The notes under the pieces: generated by a model
The model's database searches: none
What the model saw: the letters and a program-made list of their open reading frames with translations, nothing else
What the model was told of the DNA's origin: nothing
Program-made: the position numbers and the translations under genes
Shown here: one piece after another, positions 44,372 to 54,478 of the stretch
How the letters are laid out: every line of letters starts with the position of its first letter
Numbering within the stretch: the first letter of the stretch is position 1
Assembly: GCA_949126835.1 (NCBI GenBank)
Contig: OX421500.1
Location: 23,677,367 to 23,741,366, forward strand
Source of the DNA: Anisus vortex
Taxonomy: Eukaryota > Mollusca > Gastropoda > Planorbidae
Direction of reading: 5' to 3'
Length of the DNA stretch: 64,000 bases

Positions 44372-44794
44372 TTAAAAAAAAATACTATCATTATGCTGAT
44401 GAGAAACTTGGACACGTCAGAAGGACTTTGTAATGGAACACGTTTGGCTGTTACTGAGCTTTGTAACAACGTGATAAAAGCTCAAATCATTACAGGCGAG
44501 CATTCTGGTAGAGATGTGCACATTCCCAGAATCACCCTTGATTCCATCAAAAGCAAACTGGGAAGTACAATGCAACGTCACCAGTTCCCTGTGACACCAG
44601 CATTTGCCATGACTGTGCACAAGTCCCAGGGCCAAACATTTCAGTTTGTTGGAATCGACCTCAGGGTGCCAGTGTTTATGCACGGAATGCTTTACGTGGC
44701 ATTCTCCAGGGTTAAGCGCCAGTGCAGCCTGAAGGCTCGTCTTCCGCCAGACAACAACATTCATTTGCAAATGTGGTTTGGAAGGAGATATTAA
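43805..44794 (+). pseudogene. Helitron helicase C-terminal part, inverted relative to the rest
   Basis: The plus strand reads INKEIIKRLLGDEKVYFSFD and FTAEFLNSIDIADLPHM. After a one-base shift near 44360 it continues IIMLMRNLDTSEGLCNGTRL, then FPVTPAFAMTVHKSQGQTF (helicase motif V) and LYVAFSRVK (motif VI). These are the last parts of Pif1-like Helitron helicases. The upstream motifs I-IV of such a helicase are on the minus strand at 45927-46820. The frame 44393-44794 is the longest intact portion. An inversion breakpoint must lie between about 44800 and 45930, unless these are two separate copies. Confidence 0.85.
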
Positions 44795-45926
44795 ATCAGG
44801 ATACACAAGGTAGGTTTATAAGTTATATTTGTGTTTTACTAATTATACATGCAAGGTCATCATGGGTGTTGTGCTCAATAATTCCTAGAGTTAGTCCATT
44901 ACAATAAAAAGAAGCTATTGTGTAGCTTTCATGAGCATTAGATCTATCCTATACCTATTTACATTTAAAAAAGTACTTCATTAAGAAAACACTCATTTAT
45001 CAATGTCACACTGATCAGCTTTTCCAGATACATTTAAAGTAGTAACAAAATATTAACAATAGTTATTATTGGTAAAGTAATAATGATTATATTATTATAT
45101 TTTTGTCCAGCTAAAGGTGCTTCTGAGGTATAGAATCAGGGCTGTGTAGTCGAAGAGTCGGAGTCGGAGGAAATCTTGGTACCTGGAGTCAGAGTTGGAG
45201 TCGGAAGTACAAAAAAATGAGGAGTTGGAGTTGGAACATTTATCTACCGACTCTACAGCCCTGTATAGAATAACATTATATTTAATAAAGTGTTGGTAGA
45301 ACAATTGTTATAGCCTACTTATACATTAAATATAATTTTTTTTATTTCAAGATTCAGCTGTGGACTAGACATACACTTTAAAGACATCAGTGTAAGAAAG
45401 ACAATCTTGCTGGTTCTTGAAATTTGTTAAAAGGAGCTGTGACAAGGCCAGTGGAATAGAATTATTAAGGATATTCAATACCACTTAGTGAGGCACATAG
45501 TTATCTGCAAAATCATTATCCTATGCTGAACAACAAAACTCCAAGACATTTACTTTGTTAAATGAAAGCACTTCTATTAAAAATAAAATGTTTAACTTCA
45601 TTTTTACTTAAAAAAGTAAATAAATATATATATACTAAATTGTGCTTTTGTGAAATATTTTATGCTGCATTTTAATACATTACCAACATTAAGTCTTTCT
45701 TATTATGTTGTATATGACTGCAAAATGAAAAGTAACATTGTTATAACCTAAGAATGTGTAATTTTTCTAAGATTTATTTGTAATATTTGGATATTTAACT
45801 TCCATGAAACCAACTTGTGGGTCATACTGTTTTCTGTAAATTGATACTGACATCCATCAGCCATAATGTAGTTGGGTGAATGACAAAACATTTAAATACA
45901 TGTATGTTGACTGATTATCACTTGAC
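44795..45926. other. Non-coding stretch with MITE between Helitron pieces
   Basis: AT-rich, no gene. It holds the 127-bp hAT MITE at 45137-45263. The junction between oppositely oriented helicase parts must fall in this stretch. Confidence 0.5.
45137..45263. mobile_element. 127-bp hAT-type MITE with 8-bp target duplication
   Basis: Ends are CAGGGCTGTGTAGTCG and CCGACTCTACAGCCCTG, imperfect inverted repeats. The flanks TATAGAAT at 45129-45136 and 45264-45271 are identical, the 8-bp duplication typical of hAT. The interior consists of GGAGTTGGAGTCGG-type direct repeats with no coding capacity, so it would need a transposase in trans. Confidence 0.93.
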
Positions 45927-46820
45927 CTAGGTTTGTATAATAATGATAATGCATTTACTTAAAGACAATATGTAATATGTTTTTTCATTACATATATGTG
46001 TTGCTAGGCTGTTTCCGAAAACCTCATCAATAAGGTTGCCATTTGATATGTTTTCTCTTAGTATGCTGATTTCGTTCAGCGCATTCTGTGTTAGCTCGCC
46101 ATCCCCAAGCTTTAGGAGAAACTCAGCAAACTCAGTCTCCTCCGGATACACTCGCATGTTCGCTTTCAATGAAAACATTTTGAAGTGTGGCCAAAGGTTA
46201 CTCCGTTTTATTGAAAGATCGAGAAGTTCACTCCGGTTAGCTCGGGGCTGAACAGGAAGACACTGTCGGAAATCACCTCTCAAGACTACAACCTTTCCCC
46301 CAAAAGGCAGAGGGGAGTTTCCAATGGTGCGTAAAAGCTGATCTATACAGTGCAGACCATATTTAGGCAGCATGGGCGCTTCATCCATAAGAAAAATATC
46401 AACTTTCGCTAGTTGAGAGGCTTTCATCGATCCAGGTCTAATGTTGGAGATAGACTCTGGGGTGAGTGGCACACTGAGTCGAAATACCTTGTGCGATGTT
46501 TGTCCCTCGGGCAGCAGAATTGATGCAATGCCAGTGAAAGCCATGCATTTGGCATTGTAACCTTTCCCTCTAAGAATGTGAAAGAGGGTCTTGTATATAA
46601 AAGTCTTTCCAGTGCCTCCCAGTCCATCAATGAAAAAGCATTTCGGTCCAAGACTTGCCTTTGCTTCTGAGCTCAAAATTGTGTCAACTATTTCTAGTTG
46701 TTTTCCTTTCAGTAGCTCATACATTTCTTCTCCAATGGCAGAAGACGCATCAACGTTAATAAACTGCTGGTTCGGATCGTTTTCGTACTCATCAGTATCG
46801 TCCATACCAAACCGTTGCAC
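45927..46820 (-). pseudogene. Helitron Pif1-like helicase, N-terminal motifs
   Basis: 297 residues. Walker A is GGTGKT (68-73) in FFIDGLGGTGKTFIYKTL. Also present are MAFTGIAS (motif Ia), IFLMDEAPML (Walker B), VVLRGDFRQCLPV (motif III) and LKANMR (motif IV region). The last 20 residues (ILSLSKCIIIIIQT) are not helicase-like, so coding homology ends near 45990. The helicase would unwind DNA during rolling-circle transposition. Motifs V-VI are missing here and appear on the other strand at 44.4-44.8 kb. Confidence 0.87.
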
Positions 46821-46985
46821 CCAGAAACGGAATTTCTTCCTTCGGTTGCTTCAGTGTTCGATTTGTAGGCGATAACACGATAAGCACGTTGGATGGCTTC
46901 TTCAACTGTTCCACTTGAGCGTTTTGCTTCTCGGATAAAGTCTTCTGCCAAGTCTTCTCTAAACATTTCCCACAGTCGTTTAGGA
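46821..46985 (-). pseudogene. Helitron linker before helicase
   Basis: The frame MFREDLAEDFIREAKR...AIQRAYRVIAYKSNTE matches the segment between Rep and helicase of animal Helitrons (LWE.F...L.EDF). A frame change near 46830 leads to the helicase frame. The other frames in this interval are shadows. Confidence 0.6.
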
Positions 46986-47011
46986 TTCTCTGGAGAACCA
47001 AGAATCAGAAT

Positions 47012-47275
47012 CTAAGAGAAAAGAGTTCTCATTGTTCTGGGAGACTTTGACATGGCAGATTCTCGCAGACCATCTATCCACTGTTGGTCATCGTAGGCTA
47101 GTCCTCGAGCTAGGCAAGCTTGTTTGTAGTTAGAATGCCTGATGCCATTGACCAAAAGCAAATCATCAAAACTTGTAGCATCATTAACATGATACAGCAG
47201 CAATCTTAAATGGTAAAGTTCAGGCTGTGCTACAAAATTGACATTGTGGATGCTCGACGGATCTTGCTTACCCAT
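47012..47275 (-). pseudogene. Helitron segment between Rep and helicase
   Basis: 87 residues with NFVAQPELYHLRLLLYHVND, then ATSFDDLLLVNGI and NYKQACLARGLAYDDQQWID. This conserved region links the Rep and helicase domains of Helitron proteins. It is out of frame with the Rep piece that overlaps it at 47230-47275, so a frameshift lies at about 47270. Confidence 0.82.
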
Positions 47276-48210
47276 TCACTTGATGTACCCACCCATTTGA
47301 AATGTTTGGGAATTGGCCAGTAGTGTCGATAAATGACATCTGCTTCCCCACCATTTAGGCGACTATTTTCATATTTTTCGTTCAGTGCTCTGTTTGTTTT
47401 AAAATAAGCTTCTAGCGTTGAGCCTTTTTGCCCAATGTCCGCCAAGTCTTCCTGAGCCTGGTCAATGTTTCCTGTTCTGTACTCGCCAGGGAGATGGATG
47501 TCCAAGCGCTGTACAACATGGCTCTTCTTTTGGATTTCGTTAGCAAACAATCGCCAGCATGCTTCAGGCGGACCAATGCATCGACCTTCAACGTACATGA
47601 GCCTATTTTCATTTTCAACAACTTTAATGGAAGCACAATCATGTCCCTTATAGATGTACTTGTACAGATATTTCACTGCACGAATGATTCCAACATAGTC
47701 CACATTAATGTGGCAATTGTAGCGCTTCAGTAAATAAGGGTTGTATGGGGCTACGTGACGATTATCTCTTGTCACCCTACTTCCATTGATGTCTTTGCGA
47801 TTCACGGCATGTTCATGTGAAAAGTCAGAGATGGTCTGGTCCAACTTGGGATCATACCGGCGCCGTAACTTTGGCCGCTCATCGTCTACAAGAGATGTCA
47901 CATCTTGAAAAGGTTTTGGAAAATCAAAACGACATTTCATGTATCCATTTTTGTTGACCATGCATGAGGCATTAGGGTTGAGCTGACCACAAGGATTATG
48001 CATCATCCACTTGAGGACCAGTTCTCTAAATACAGGATCCTGACTGTCTAAAAATTCTGCTGAGATGAGATCATCAATTTCCTCTGGGTTATGCATTTTG
48101 TCTTCTGGGCTCATTATCAACAAAAGATGCATATGTGGGAGGCCGCGCTTCTGAAACTCGATCGTATAGACGTAGGCAGCAACTTTCCCGAAAATCTCAT
48201 TTTTATACAA
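47230..48210 (-). pseudogene. Helitron Rep (HUH nuclease) domain
   Basis: 326 residues. The metal-binding HUH motif is GLPHMHLLLIM (His26, His28). A Cys-rich region includes HNPCGQLNPNASCM and GYMKCRFDFPKPF. The catalytic Tyr pair lies in VKYLYKYIYKGHD, around residues 185-197. These carry out the nicking and rejoining steps of rolling-circle transposition. The frame continues from the piece at 48280-48668, interrupted by one in-frame TAG at about 48280. It ends with WPIPKHFKWV before the frameshift. Confidence 0.9.
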
Positions 48211-48279
48211 ATCTGTGACGGTGCTGTCAAATTTCAGTTTAGCTACCCTGGCGACGAGATCAGGCCGGTCTTGTGTTAG

Positions 48280-48668
48280 CTATTCTAGGGCTAATCCGTC
48301 TTCGAAAACAATATGTTTTGCTTCTTTAATCTCCGGCCAATCAGGATTGCATGACATGGTAATGAAGAAGTCTGGAGATCCAAATCTTCTTACAATAGCC
48401 ATGGCATCTTCAAAATGCTCTGCATAAAATCTTGTTGAGCCAGGGAATGAAGATTGCAAAATGATGGTCTCACCAATGACTGCATCTTTTTTCTTGGACA
48501 GTTCTTCTAAAAAGTGATTGACCCCAGTGTACTTGTCACCTAGAATTTTTTTCTGGTTGAACTTGATCCACTGAATGCGGTCACGTTCCACTCTAATGTA
48601 GGTATCAACCAGGTACTGTTTAAAAAGTGTGCCGCCAAAATAAAGTACATTAAAATGCGTTTGGCGCA
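48280..48668 (-). pseudogene. Helitron Rep N-terminal (Helitron-like N) domain, downstream part
   Basis: From the element 2 boundary inward the protein reads RQTHFNVLYFGGTLFKQYLV, DTYIRVERDRIQWIKFNQ and later PDFFITMSCNPDWPEI. This is the standard Helitron-like N domain. The open frame extends to 48684 only because it runs into the LTR. The true upstream neighbour is at 54479. A TAG at about 48280 separates it from the Rep core in the same frame. Confidence 0.88.
48664..48668. repeat. Element 2 target-site duplication, left
   Basis: GCGCA here and at 54479-54483, directly abutting the two LTRs. Confidence 0.95.
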
Positions 48669-49969
48669 TGTCACGATGTGTCAATTGAGAGGGGGGTAAT
48701 AATGGCTGGTTGTCTTAGAGATATGAGGTGCCGATGCTGTGGTTGACCTGGAATATTTATTTATTCTCTACTGGCTCGCTTAGATGTTATTAAACACACA
48801 CAACAGACAGTTCTAAGTTAGGCAAGCAAGTCTCTGGTTACGTTTCAGGTGTTTATTTATGATTCAAATTCAATATCCAATGATGAAATACACATACTAA
48901 CATGCAGGGGAGATACAATGCTTGAGATATATGCACAGGAACGTCTAACACTCAATATACTGTGTTGTTGCGGAATCCAAGGTTAGGCTACGTAACTATA
49001 ATGAGGGAATTACGATTACTGGCTAAGTATCTGCAAGTCCAAGTAACAATTCGGGAGCTAGACCAAAACGATGTGTCTAGCCCGGGAGCTGGGGGAGATC
49101 TGCTTTAGTTTAGTTGGGCGGGCTTTTTCGTGAACATTAGTCACCTGACCCAAGGTTAATTTGGTTGGCTTACATTTAATTACATCCTATTCTCATTGGC
49201 TAGATTGAATATACATTTGCATAAGAAAAGCTTATTGGAGCCAAAAATGGATTGGGGGTCGGGGTTGCGAGGGCGAAAAGGGGGGGGGGAGAGAGGTCTA
49301 GATGAAAGACAATTTATACAGACGTCCTGCTGAGTGGGGGAGTTTATCTCCCTTTGGTAGAATCTTAAGTAGTTAACTCAAGTGGCTGGGGGGGGGGGGG
49401 TTTCGGGCGAGAATTAGTTACGTGTGTGCGAACTGCTGAGTGGGGGAATTTAGTCAACCGCTCAGAGAACGACCGTCTCAAAGCAATTGCATAACATGCC
49501 GCTAAGCTGAAGGGATATAAAAGAGGGTGGGGGTGGCGGGGACGCGAAGAGGAGGGGGCGAGTGAGGGATCGAATAATGACTCGCTCACATGCGTTAAAA
49601 TAGCACAAGATATAAATACATTAAGACATGATATGAATACATTAATATAGCATAGGATAAATATATACATTCTAACTAACACATTCGTACCCATTCAACC
49701 AAGATGTAGTACCAAGTTGAATTGTATTAGTCAGTAGACTCTGAATTTGGGCGTAGTACAAGAGTATAGTGACGGATAGAGAAACAGGTGAGAAAGAGTG
49801 ATGGGGAGATGTAATTGCGTAAGGGAGGGAGAAGATAGTGACGTCAGACTAACCTTCTCTCTATTCTAGCTAAACTTAAGCTAATCTAAGGTTCTAGTTA
49901 TACACTGCTATCTATGCTATAGTCTATCTATGAGTGCTACGAGTCACGGTTTAATCCAGAATCGTGACA
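48669..49969 (-). repeat. Element 2 3' LTR
   Basis: 1301 bp, TGTCACG...CGTGACA. Both LTRs contain a 106-109-codon minus-strand open frame that duplicates with them and resembles no protein. Confidence 0.95.
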
Positions 49970-50254
49970 ACTCACCCGGGTAGCTTGGGAATCTACTCAG
50001 AAAGAAGATTTCTACCCAAATTACTGTCTCTTGGACATGGGGAAAGGGGAGTAACTACACACTCATTAACAGTGTGCGCGCGTGGGGCCGTATTACTGAG
50101 TATGCTGGGCCACGAAGTGTGTAGGGGCACTAGTTAGTGTCCGCTATGCCGCGTGTGTCGAAAGGGGTTTTGGCCTAGGCAAAGTTGCAATGTCGAAAGC
50201 ATTAGTAGCGGGTTTGTCCCAAGATAATGGGAACGATGTGGGTGCGTTGAGCAA
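49970..50254 (-). other. Element 2 3' internal leader
   Basis: 285 bases between the end of the ORF and the 3' LTR. No frame is seen. The bases next to the LTR (minus strand GGGTGAGT) make a poor polypurine tract. Confidence 0.6.
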
Positions 50255-52207
50255 TCAAAATAACGGACGGGCAATTTTACGGAAGTTTGGTATAAGGGTA
50301 TTCTGATAGTTGCTGAATTCGCACAGTGTTTGTCTTAGTTCGAGTCTCGTCGTGGGCAGCCTTGCATGACGGAGCTTATCTTTAATGGACATGGGGTGGG
50401 GGAGAGGTGTCTGGTTGGGGGTGGGGCGGGGCGATCCGTAGGTTGCGGGTGTAGGCAGGCAATGCGTTTGTTTACCTACAATCGGTCTTCCGAGTAGGAT
50501 GTCTACTTGTAGGCCTTCTATTACGGCGGCCTCAATGGGGCCTGTAAAAAGTGCTGAGCTGAGGTTTACGAGTGCGGTCGGTAGCTGCTGAATAGGAGAG
50601 TTATGAGATGGACCTTGGAGTCGCACATAGCGTCCTGTGTAGTCGCGGGGGTCGATTTTTGATTGCGTTACTAGGGCCTCAAAGCTAAGACCGGAATCAT
50701 ACGTACAAGAGGCGAGTCGGCCGTTGATTCTGACTATCTCGTCGACGTAGCTACGGGGGAATTGGTTATGTTTGTCTGCCGAGGAAATAGAGAACACGTG
50801 GTGGACTCGATCGTAGTCACTGCTTGAGTACTGGTCACGCCCCTGATCGGCGGGTTCCTGTTCGGGAGCTAAGTGGCTCGGGTAGCTGGGCGTTTCTAAC
50901 TCGTGCGTTGCAAGTCCGTTAGTGGAATCTTGCGCTGGGTCTACGGGGTCCGTCGTGGTGTAAAATGCACCGGCGGCAAGATAGGGGGTGGGGTCGCGTC
51001 GGTTTCTGTCGTGAGCTAACTGAGGGGTGGGCCTAGTGTGGCGGTGGTCTCTATGTGCGTTGTGAGGACGAGGTCGCCCGTGGTGGGGCGTGTGCGGCTG
51101 GGGAGCGGTTGATTGAGGGGGAGGGTTGGTGCGGTGGTTGTCCCAGTTATTCCAGGGTGACTGTGGGTGACCCGGGCGGGACAGATGGCCCGGTGGCCGT
51201 GACGACCTCCCATTTTCCTGTCGGGAAGCGGGATGTGAGAGAGATTTCTCCCGGGGGTGGGACGATTCTACTAGGTTGGACTGCAGAAACCTATCTGCGC
51301 CCTGCAGGGAGGGGTTTAAACCGGTGATTCCTTGTTGAATAAGGAAGGCCCTTAGCTTAGGTGTCATCTGTGACTCTATTTGCTCAGTCATTACGAGGGT
51401 GACCATACCGTCGAAGGACTGTTCAATATTGCCTAACTCAACCCACTTGAGTAGGTAAGATTGTATTCGCTCCGCGAATTGTGTATAGTTTTCCCCCGGT
51501 CGTAGCGTGGACGACCGAAACTTCTTCTGGTAGTGGGATGAGTGTAACTGGTGGCGATTTAGCAGCGCGTTTTTCAGTGCCACGCACGACTCCCTGTCTT
51601 CTGGGGCCAGTTTACAATAGGCGTCATAATCCTCTCCCCTTAGAGTGGAGACGAGGATCCTACAATGTAATTCTGGGGGGACCTCATTTAACTCCATACA
51701 GTCGCTAAACCGTCGGAGGTAAATGTCGAACTGTTCCAGTCGGGGGTCGTGAACTTCAGTCCATAGAGAAGCATGTCGGGGGAGGGGATGGTTGCTGGGG
51801 GTGGCTGAGCTAAATGATGAGGGGGAGTTTGGGTTGTCGCTGTTGTCCGGGGGCCTAGTGCTTGCGGCTAATTCAGCTAGTCTGAATTCATGTGTCCTGC
51901 GTGCCTCCTCATCTAGCCTATTTTCTTCTCTAACCCTCTCTTCCCTAGCTAACTGTTCTAACCTAAGTGTGTCCTCCCTAACTAATTGTTCTGCTCGCTC
52001 CTCTCTAGCTACCTGTTCTGCTCTAAGCCTATCTTCTCTTTCTAATTGCTTTGCTCTCTCCTCTCTAGCTACCTGTTCTGCTCTCTCTGTCTTGGCCTCA
52101 TGGGCCGCTACCTGCTCTACTACGTATTTAGTGATGTCTGAGTCAATGTAGCCTATAGCTATAGCCTCTTCTCTCAACTGCTTACGCAATAGTACACCTT
52201 CCGCCAT
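50255..52207 (-). CDS. Element 2 Gag-protease protein fused to RT tail
   Basis: 650 residues, no stop. Residues 1-45 are N-terminal (MAEGVLLRKQLREEAIAIGY). Residues 45-115 are a coiled coil of REERAEQLERED repeats. About 150-320 is a capsid-like Gag domain (LWTEVHDPRLEQFDIYLRRF, then LRPGENYTQFAERI). 330-440 is a Pro/His/Arg-rich region without a CCHC knuckle. 480-590 is a retropepsin-like domain with CTYDSGLSFEALV (DSG) and VDILLGRPIVG. Residues 610-650 (LPTTRLELRQTLCEF, then LIPNFRKIARPLF) match the connection segment that follows the RT thumb in Ty3/Gypsy polymerases. The polymerase between protease and that tail has been removed in frame. Confidence 0.88.
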   Translation of the reverse strand: MAEGVLLRKQLREEAIAIGYIDSDITKYVVEQVAAHEAKTERAEQVAREERAKQLEREDRLRAEQVAREERAEQLVREDTLRLEQLAREERVREENRLDEEARRTHEFRLAELAASTRPPDNSDNPNSPSSFSSATPSNHPLPRHASLWTEVHDPRLEQFDIYLRRFSDCMELNEVPPELHCRILVSTLRGEDYDAYCKLAPEDRESCVALKNALLNRHQLHSSHYQKKFRSSTLRPGENYTQFAERIQSYLLKWVELGNIEQSFDGMVTLVMTEQIESQMTPKLRAFLIQQGITGLNPSLQGADRFLQSNLVESSHPREKSLSHPASRQENGRSSRPPGHLSRPGHPQSPWNNWDNHRTNPPPQSTAPQPHTPHHGRPRPHNAHRDHRHTRPTPQLAHDRNRRDPTPYLAAGAFYTTTDPVDPAQDSTNGLATHELETPSYPSHLAPEQEPADQGRDQYSSSDYDRVHHVFSISSADKHNQFPRSYVDEIVRINGRLASCTYDSGLSFEALVTQSKIDPRDYTGRYVRLQGPSHNSPIQQLPTALVNLSSALFTGPIEAAVIEGLQVDILLGRPIVGKQTHCLPTPATYGSPRPTPNQTPLPHPMSIKDKLRHARLPTTRLELRQTLCEFSNYQNTLIPNFRKIARPLF

Positions 52208-53176
52208 AGTAACAGAGTGAGGCGAGATTAAGATACTAGAGGCGGACAGAGATATAGCGAGATAGGAAAGGAAATTATAGGAGGGGTGTTGGGGTTCAGA
52301 GTTTAGCTAACGTAATACAACTCAAAATGGTACTCACCAGACAGCAATTCCAGAATTTTACACACATACACTAACACACGTATATCCAATCATAAAGTTA
52401 TCGTTTATCTAGCGCTCGGCGCTGTTGGTGCAGATCTTCGGGCTGGTTAGGAATTCTCTTTCCCCGTGCCTGGACTGGATTAGCGTTTAATGTTAGTGTC
52501 TATTTTCCCGGGTTTGGATACCGGGAACTACGGCGGGTTCCTACGGGGAGGTTGACAGGGCAGTTGTCGGGTTCTCGGCGGTCTCTAGTTGTCGGGCAGG
52601 CTGATGCGGCGGCGGTGGGTCTCTCTGCTGACGTCTCGGGTGCCGGTACGTTGATGCGGGGCCAGAGGGTGGCGACCTGGCGGTTGGGGCGGCAATCTGG
52701 CGTAATGGGGTGGCAAATTTGGTTGCTGGTGTGTCTGGGGTGACGTAGGCTGGCGTAGTGTGGCGAGCCTGGCTTAATGGGGTGAGCTGGCTGGGGTGGC
52801 GTAGATTGCTCGGAGTGGCGAATCTGGGGTGGCTTAGGTTGGCGTATCTGGGGTGCGTAGGCTGGGGTAACGTAGGCGTAGGCTGGGGTGGCGTAAGCGT
52901 AGGCTGGGGTGTCGTAGGCGTAGGCTGGGGTGGCGTAAGCGTAGGCTGGGGTGGCGTAGGCTGCGTAAAGTGGCGAGCCTGGTTTGATGGGTTGATGGAT
53001 CTGGTTGCTGGCGTTGGGATGACGGGTCTGGTTGCTGGCTTAGAGTCTTTGTGTTGTAGAGAGATGAGCCCCCATCCAGGGTCGGTTTCAGAATCGGCGT
53101 AGTCCTCGGGTTGTTGCTGTTGACAGTGCGCTGAACGGCTTGAAGTTCAGATAATCCCGGATACGAGGTCCCACTT
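52208..53176 (-). other. Element 2 long 5' leader with G-rich repeats
   Basis: 970 bases between 5' LTR and Gag. At about 52850-52975 a GCGTAGGCTGGGGT-type unit of 15-21 bases is repeated about seven times. The minus strand is correspondingly C-rich. A packaging signal would be expected in this leader by analogy, but I cannot point to one. The plus-strand Gly/Val/Trp-rich frame here is an artefact of the repeat. Confidence 0.6.
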
Positions 53177-54478
53177 TGTCACGATGTGTCAATTGAGAGG
53201 GGGGTAATAATGGCTGGTTGTCTTAGAGATATGAGGTGCCGATGCTGTGGTTGACCTGGAATATTTATTTATTCTCTACTGGCTCGCTTAGATGTTATTA
53301 AACACACACAACAGACAGTTCTAAGTTAGGCAAGCAAGTCTCTGGTTACGTTTCAGGTGTTTATTTATGATTCAAATTCAATATCCAATGATGAAATACA
53401 CATACTAACATGCAGGGGAGATACAATGCTTGAGATATATGCACAGGAACGTCTAACACTCAATATACTGTGTTGTTGCGGAATCCAAGGTTAGGCTACG
53501 TAACTATAATGAGGGAATTACGATTACTGGCTAAGTATCTGCAAGTCCAAGTAACAATTCGGGAGCTAGACCAAAACGATGTGTCTAGCCCGGGAGCTGG
53601 GGGAGATCTGCTTTAGTTTAGTTGGGCGGGCTTTTTCGTGAACATTAGTCACCTGACCCAAGGTTAATTTGGTTGGCTTACATTTAATTACATCCTATTC
53701 TCATTGGCTAGATTGAATATACATTTGCATAAGAAAAGCTTATTGGAGCCAAAAATGGATTGGGGGTCGGGGTTGCGAGGGCGAAAAGGGGGGGGGGGGA
53801 GAGAGGTCTAGATGAAAGACAATTTATACAGACGTCCTGCTGAGTGGGGGAGTTTATCTCCCTTTGGTAGAATCTTAAGTAGTTAACTCAAGTGGCTGGG
53901 GGGGGGGGGTTTCGGGCGAGAATTAGTTACGTGTGTGCGAACTGCTGAGTGGGGGAATTTAGTCAACCGCTCAGAGAACGACCGTCTCAAAGCAATTGCA
54001 TAACATGCCGCTAAGCTGAAGGGATATAAAAGAGGGTGGGGGTGGCGGGGACGCGAAGAGGAGGGGGCGAGTGAGGGATCGAATAATGACTCGCTCACAT
54101 GCGTTAAAATAGCACAAGATATAAATACATTAAGACATGATATGAATACATTAATATAGCATAGGATAAATATATACATTCTAACTAACACATTCGTACC
54201 CATTCAACCAAGATGTAGTACCAAGTTGAATTGTATTAGTCAGTAGACTCTGAATTTGGGCGTAGTACAAGAGTATAGTGACGGATAGAGAAACAGGTGA
54301 GAAAGAGTGATGGGGAGATGTAATTGCGTAAGGGAGGGAGAAGATAGTGACGTCAGACTAACCTTCTCTCTATTCTAGCTAAACTTAAGCTAATCTAAGG
54401 TTCTAGTTATACACTGCTATCTATGCTATAGTCTATCTATGAGTGCTACGAGTCACGGTTTAATCCAGAATCGTGACA
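53177..54478 (-). repeat. Element 2 5' LTR
   Basis: 1302 bp, matching 48669-49969 except for homopolymer length. It would carry the promoter for the minus-strand ORF. Confidence 0.95.

Larger units (their letters stand above)
48669..54478 (-). mobile_element. Very young non-autonomous LTR retrotransposon (element 2)
   Basis: 5.8 kb, bounded by LTRs of 1301 and 1302 bp that begin TGTCACG and end CGTGACA. They look identical except for two G-runs (10 versus 12 and 13 versus 12 bases). A perfect 5-bp duplication (GCGCA) flanks it. The internal 3.2 kb holds one 650-codon frame on the minus strand encoding Gag, protease and the end of reverse transcriptase. RT core, RNase H and integrase are absent. 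TGGGACCTCGTATCC, three bases inside the 5' LTR, is a plausible primer-binding site. I see no clear polypurine tract. It splits the Helitron Rep gene and is less AT-rich than its host region. Confidence 0.95.

Noticed and set aside
49365..49694. 109-residue minus-strand frame, repeated at 53883-54203
   Set aside because: Entirely inside both LTRs of element 2, with no family similarity; it duplicates because the LTRs do.
52758..53102. Plus-strand 114-residue Gly/Val/Trp-rich frame
   Set aside because: Lies in the GGCTGGGGT repeat of the element 2 leader, opposite to the element's coding strand.
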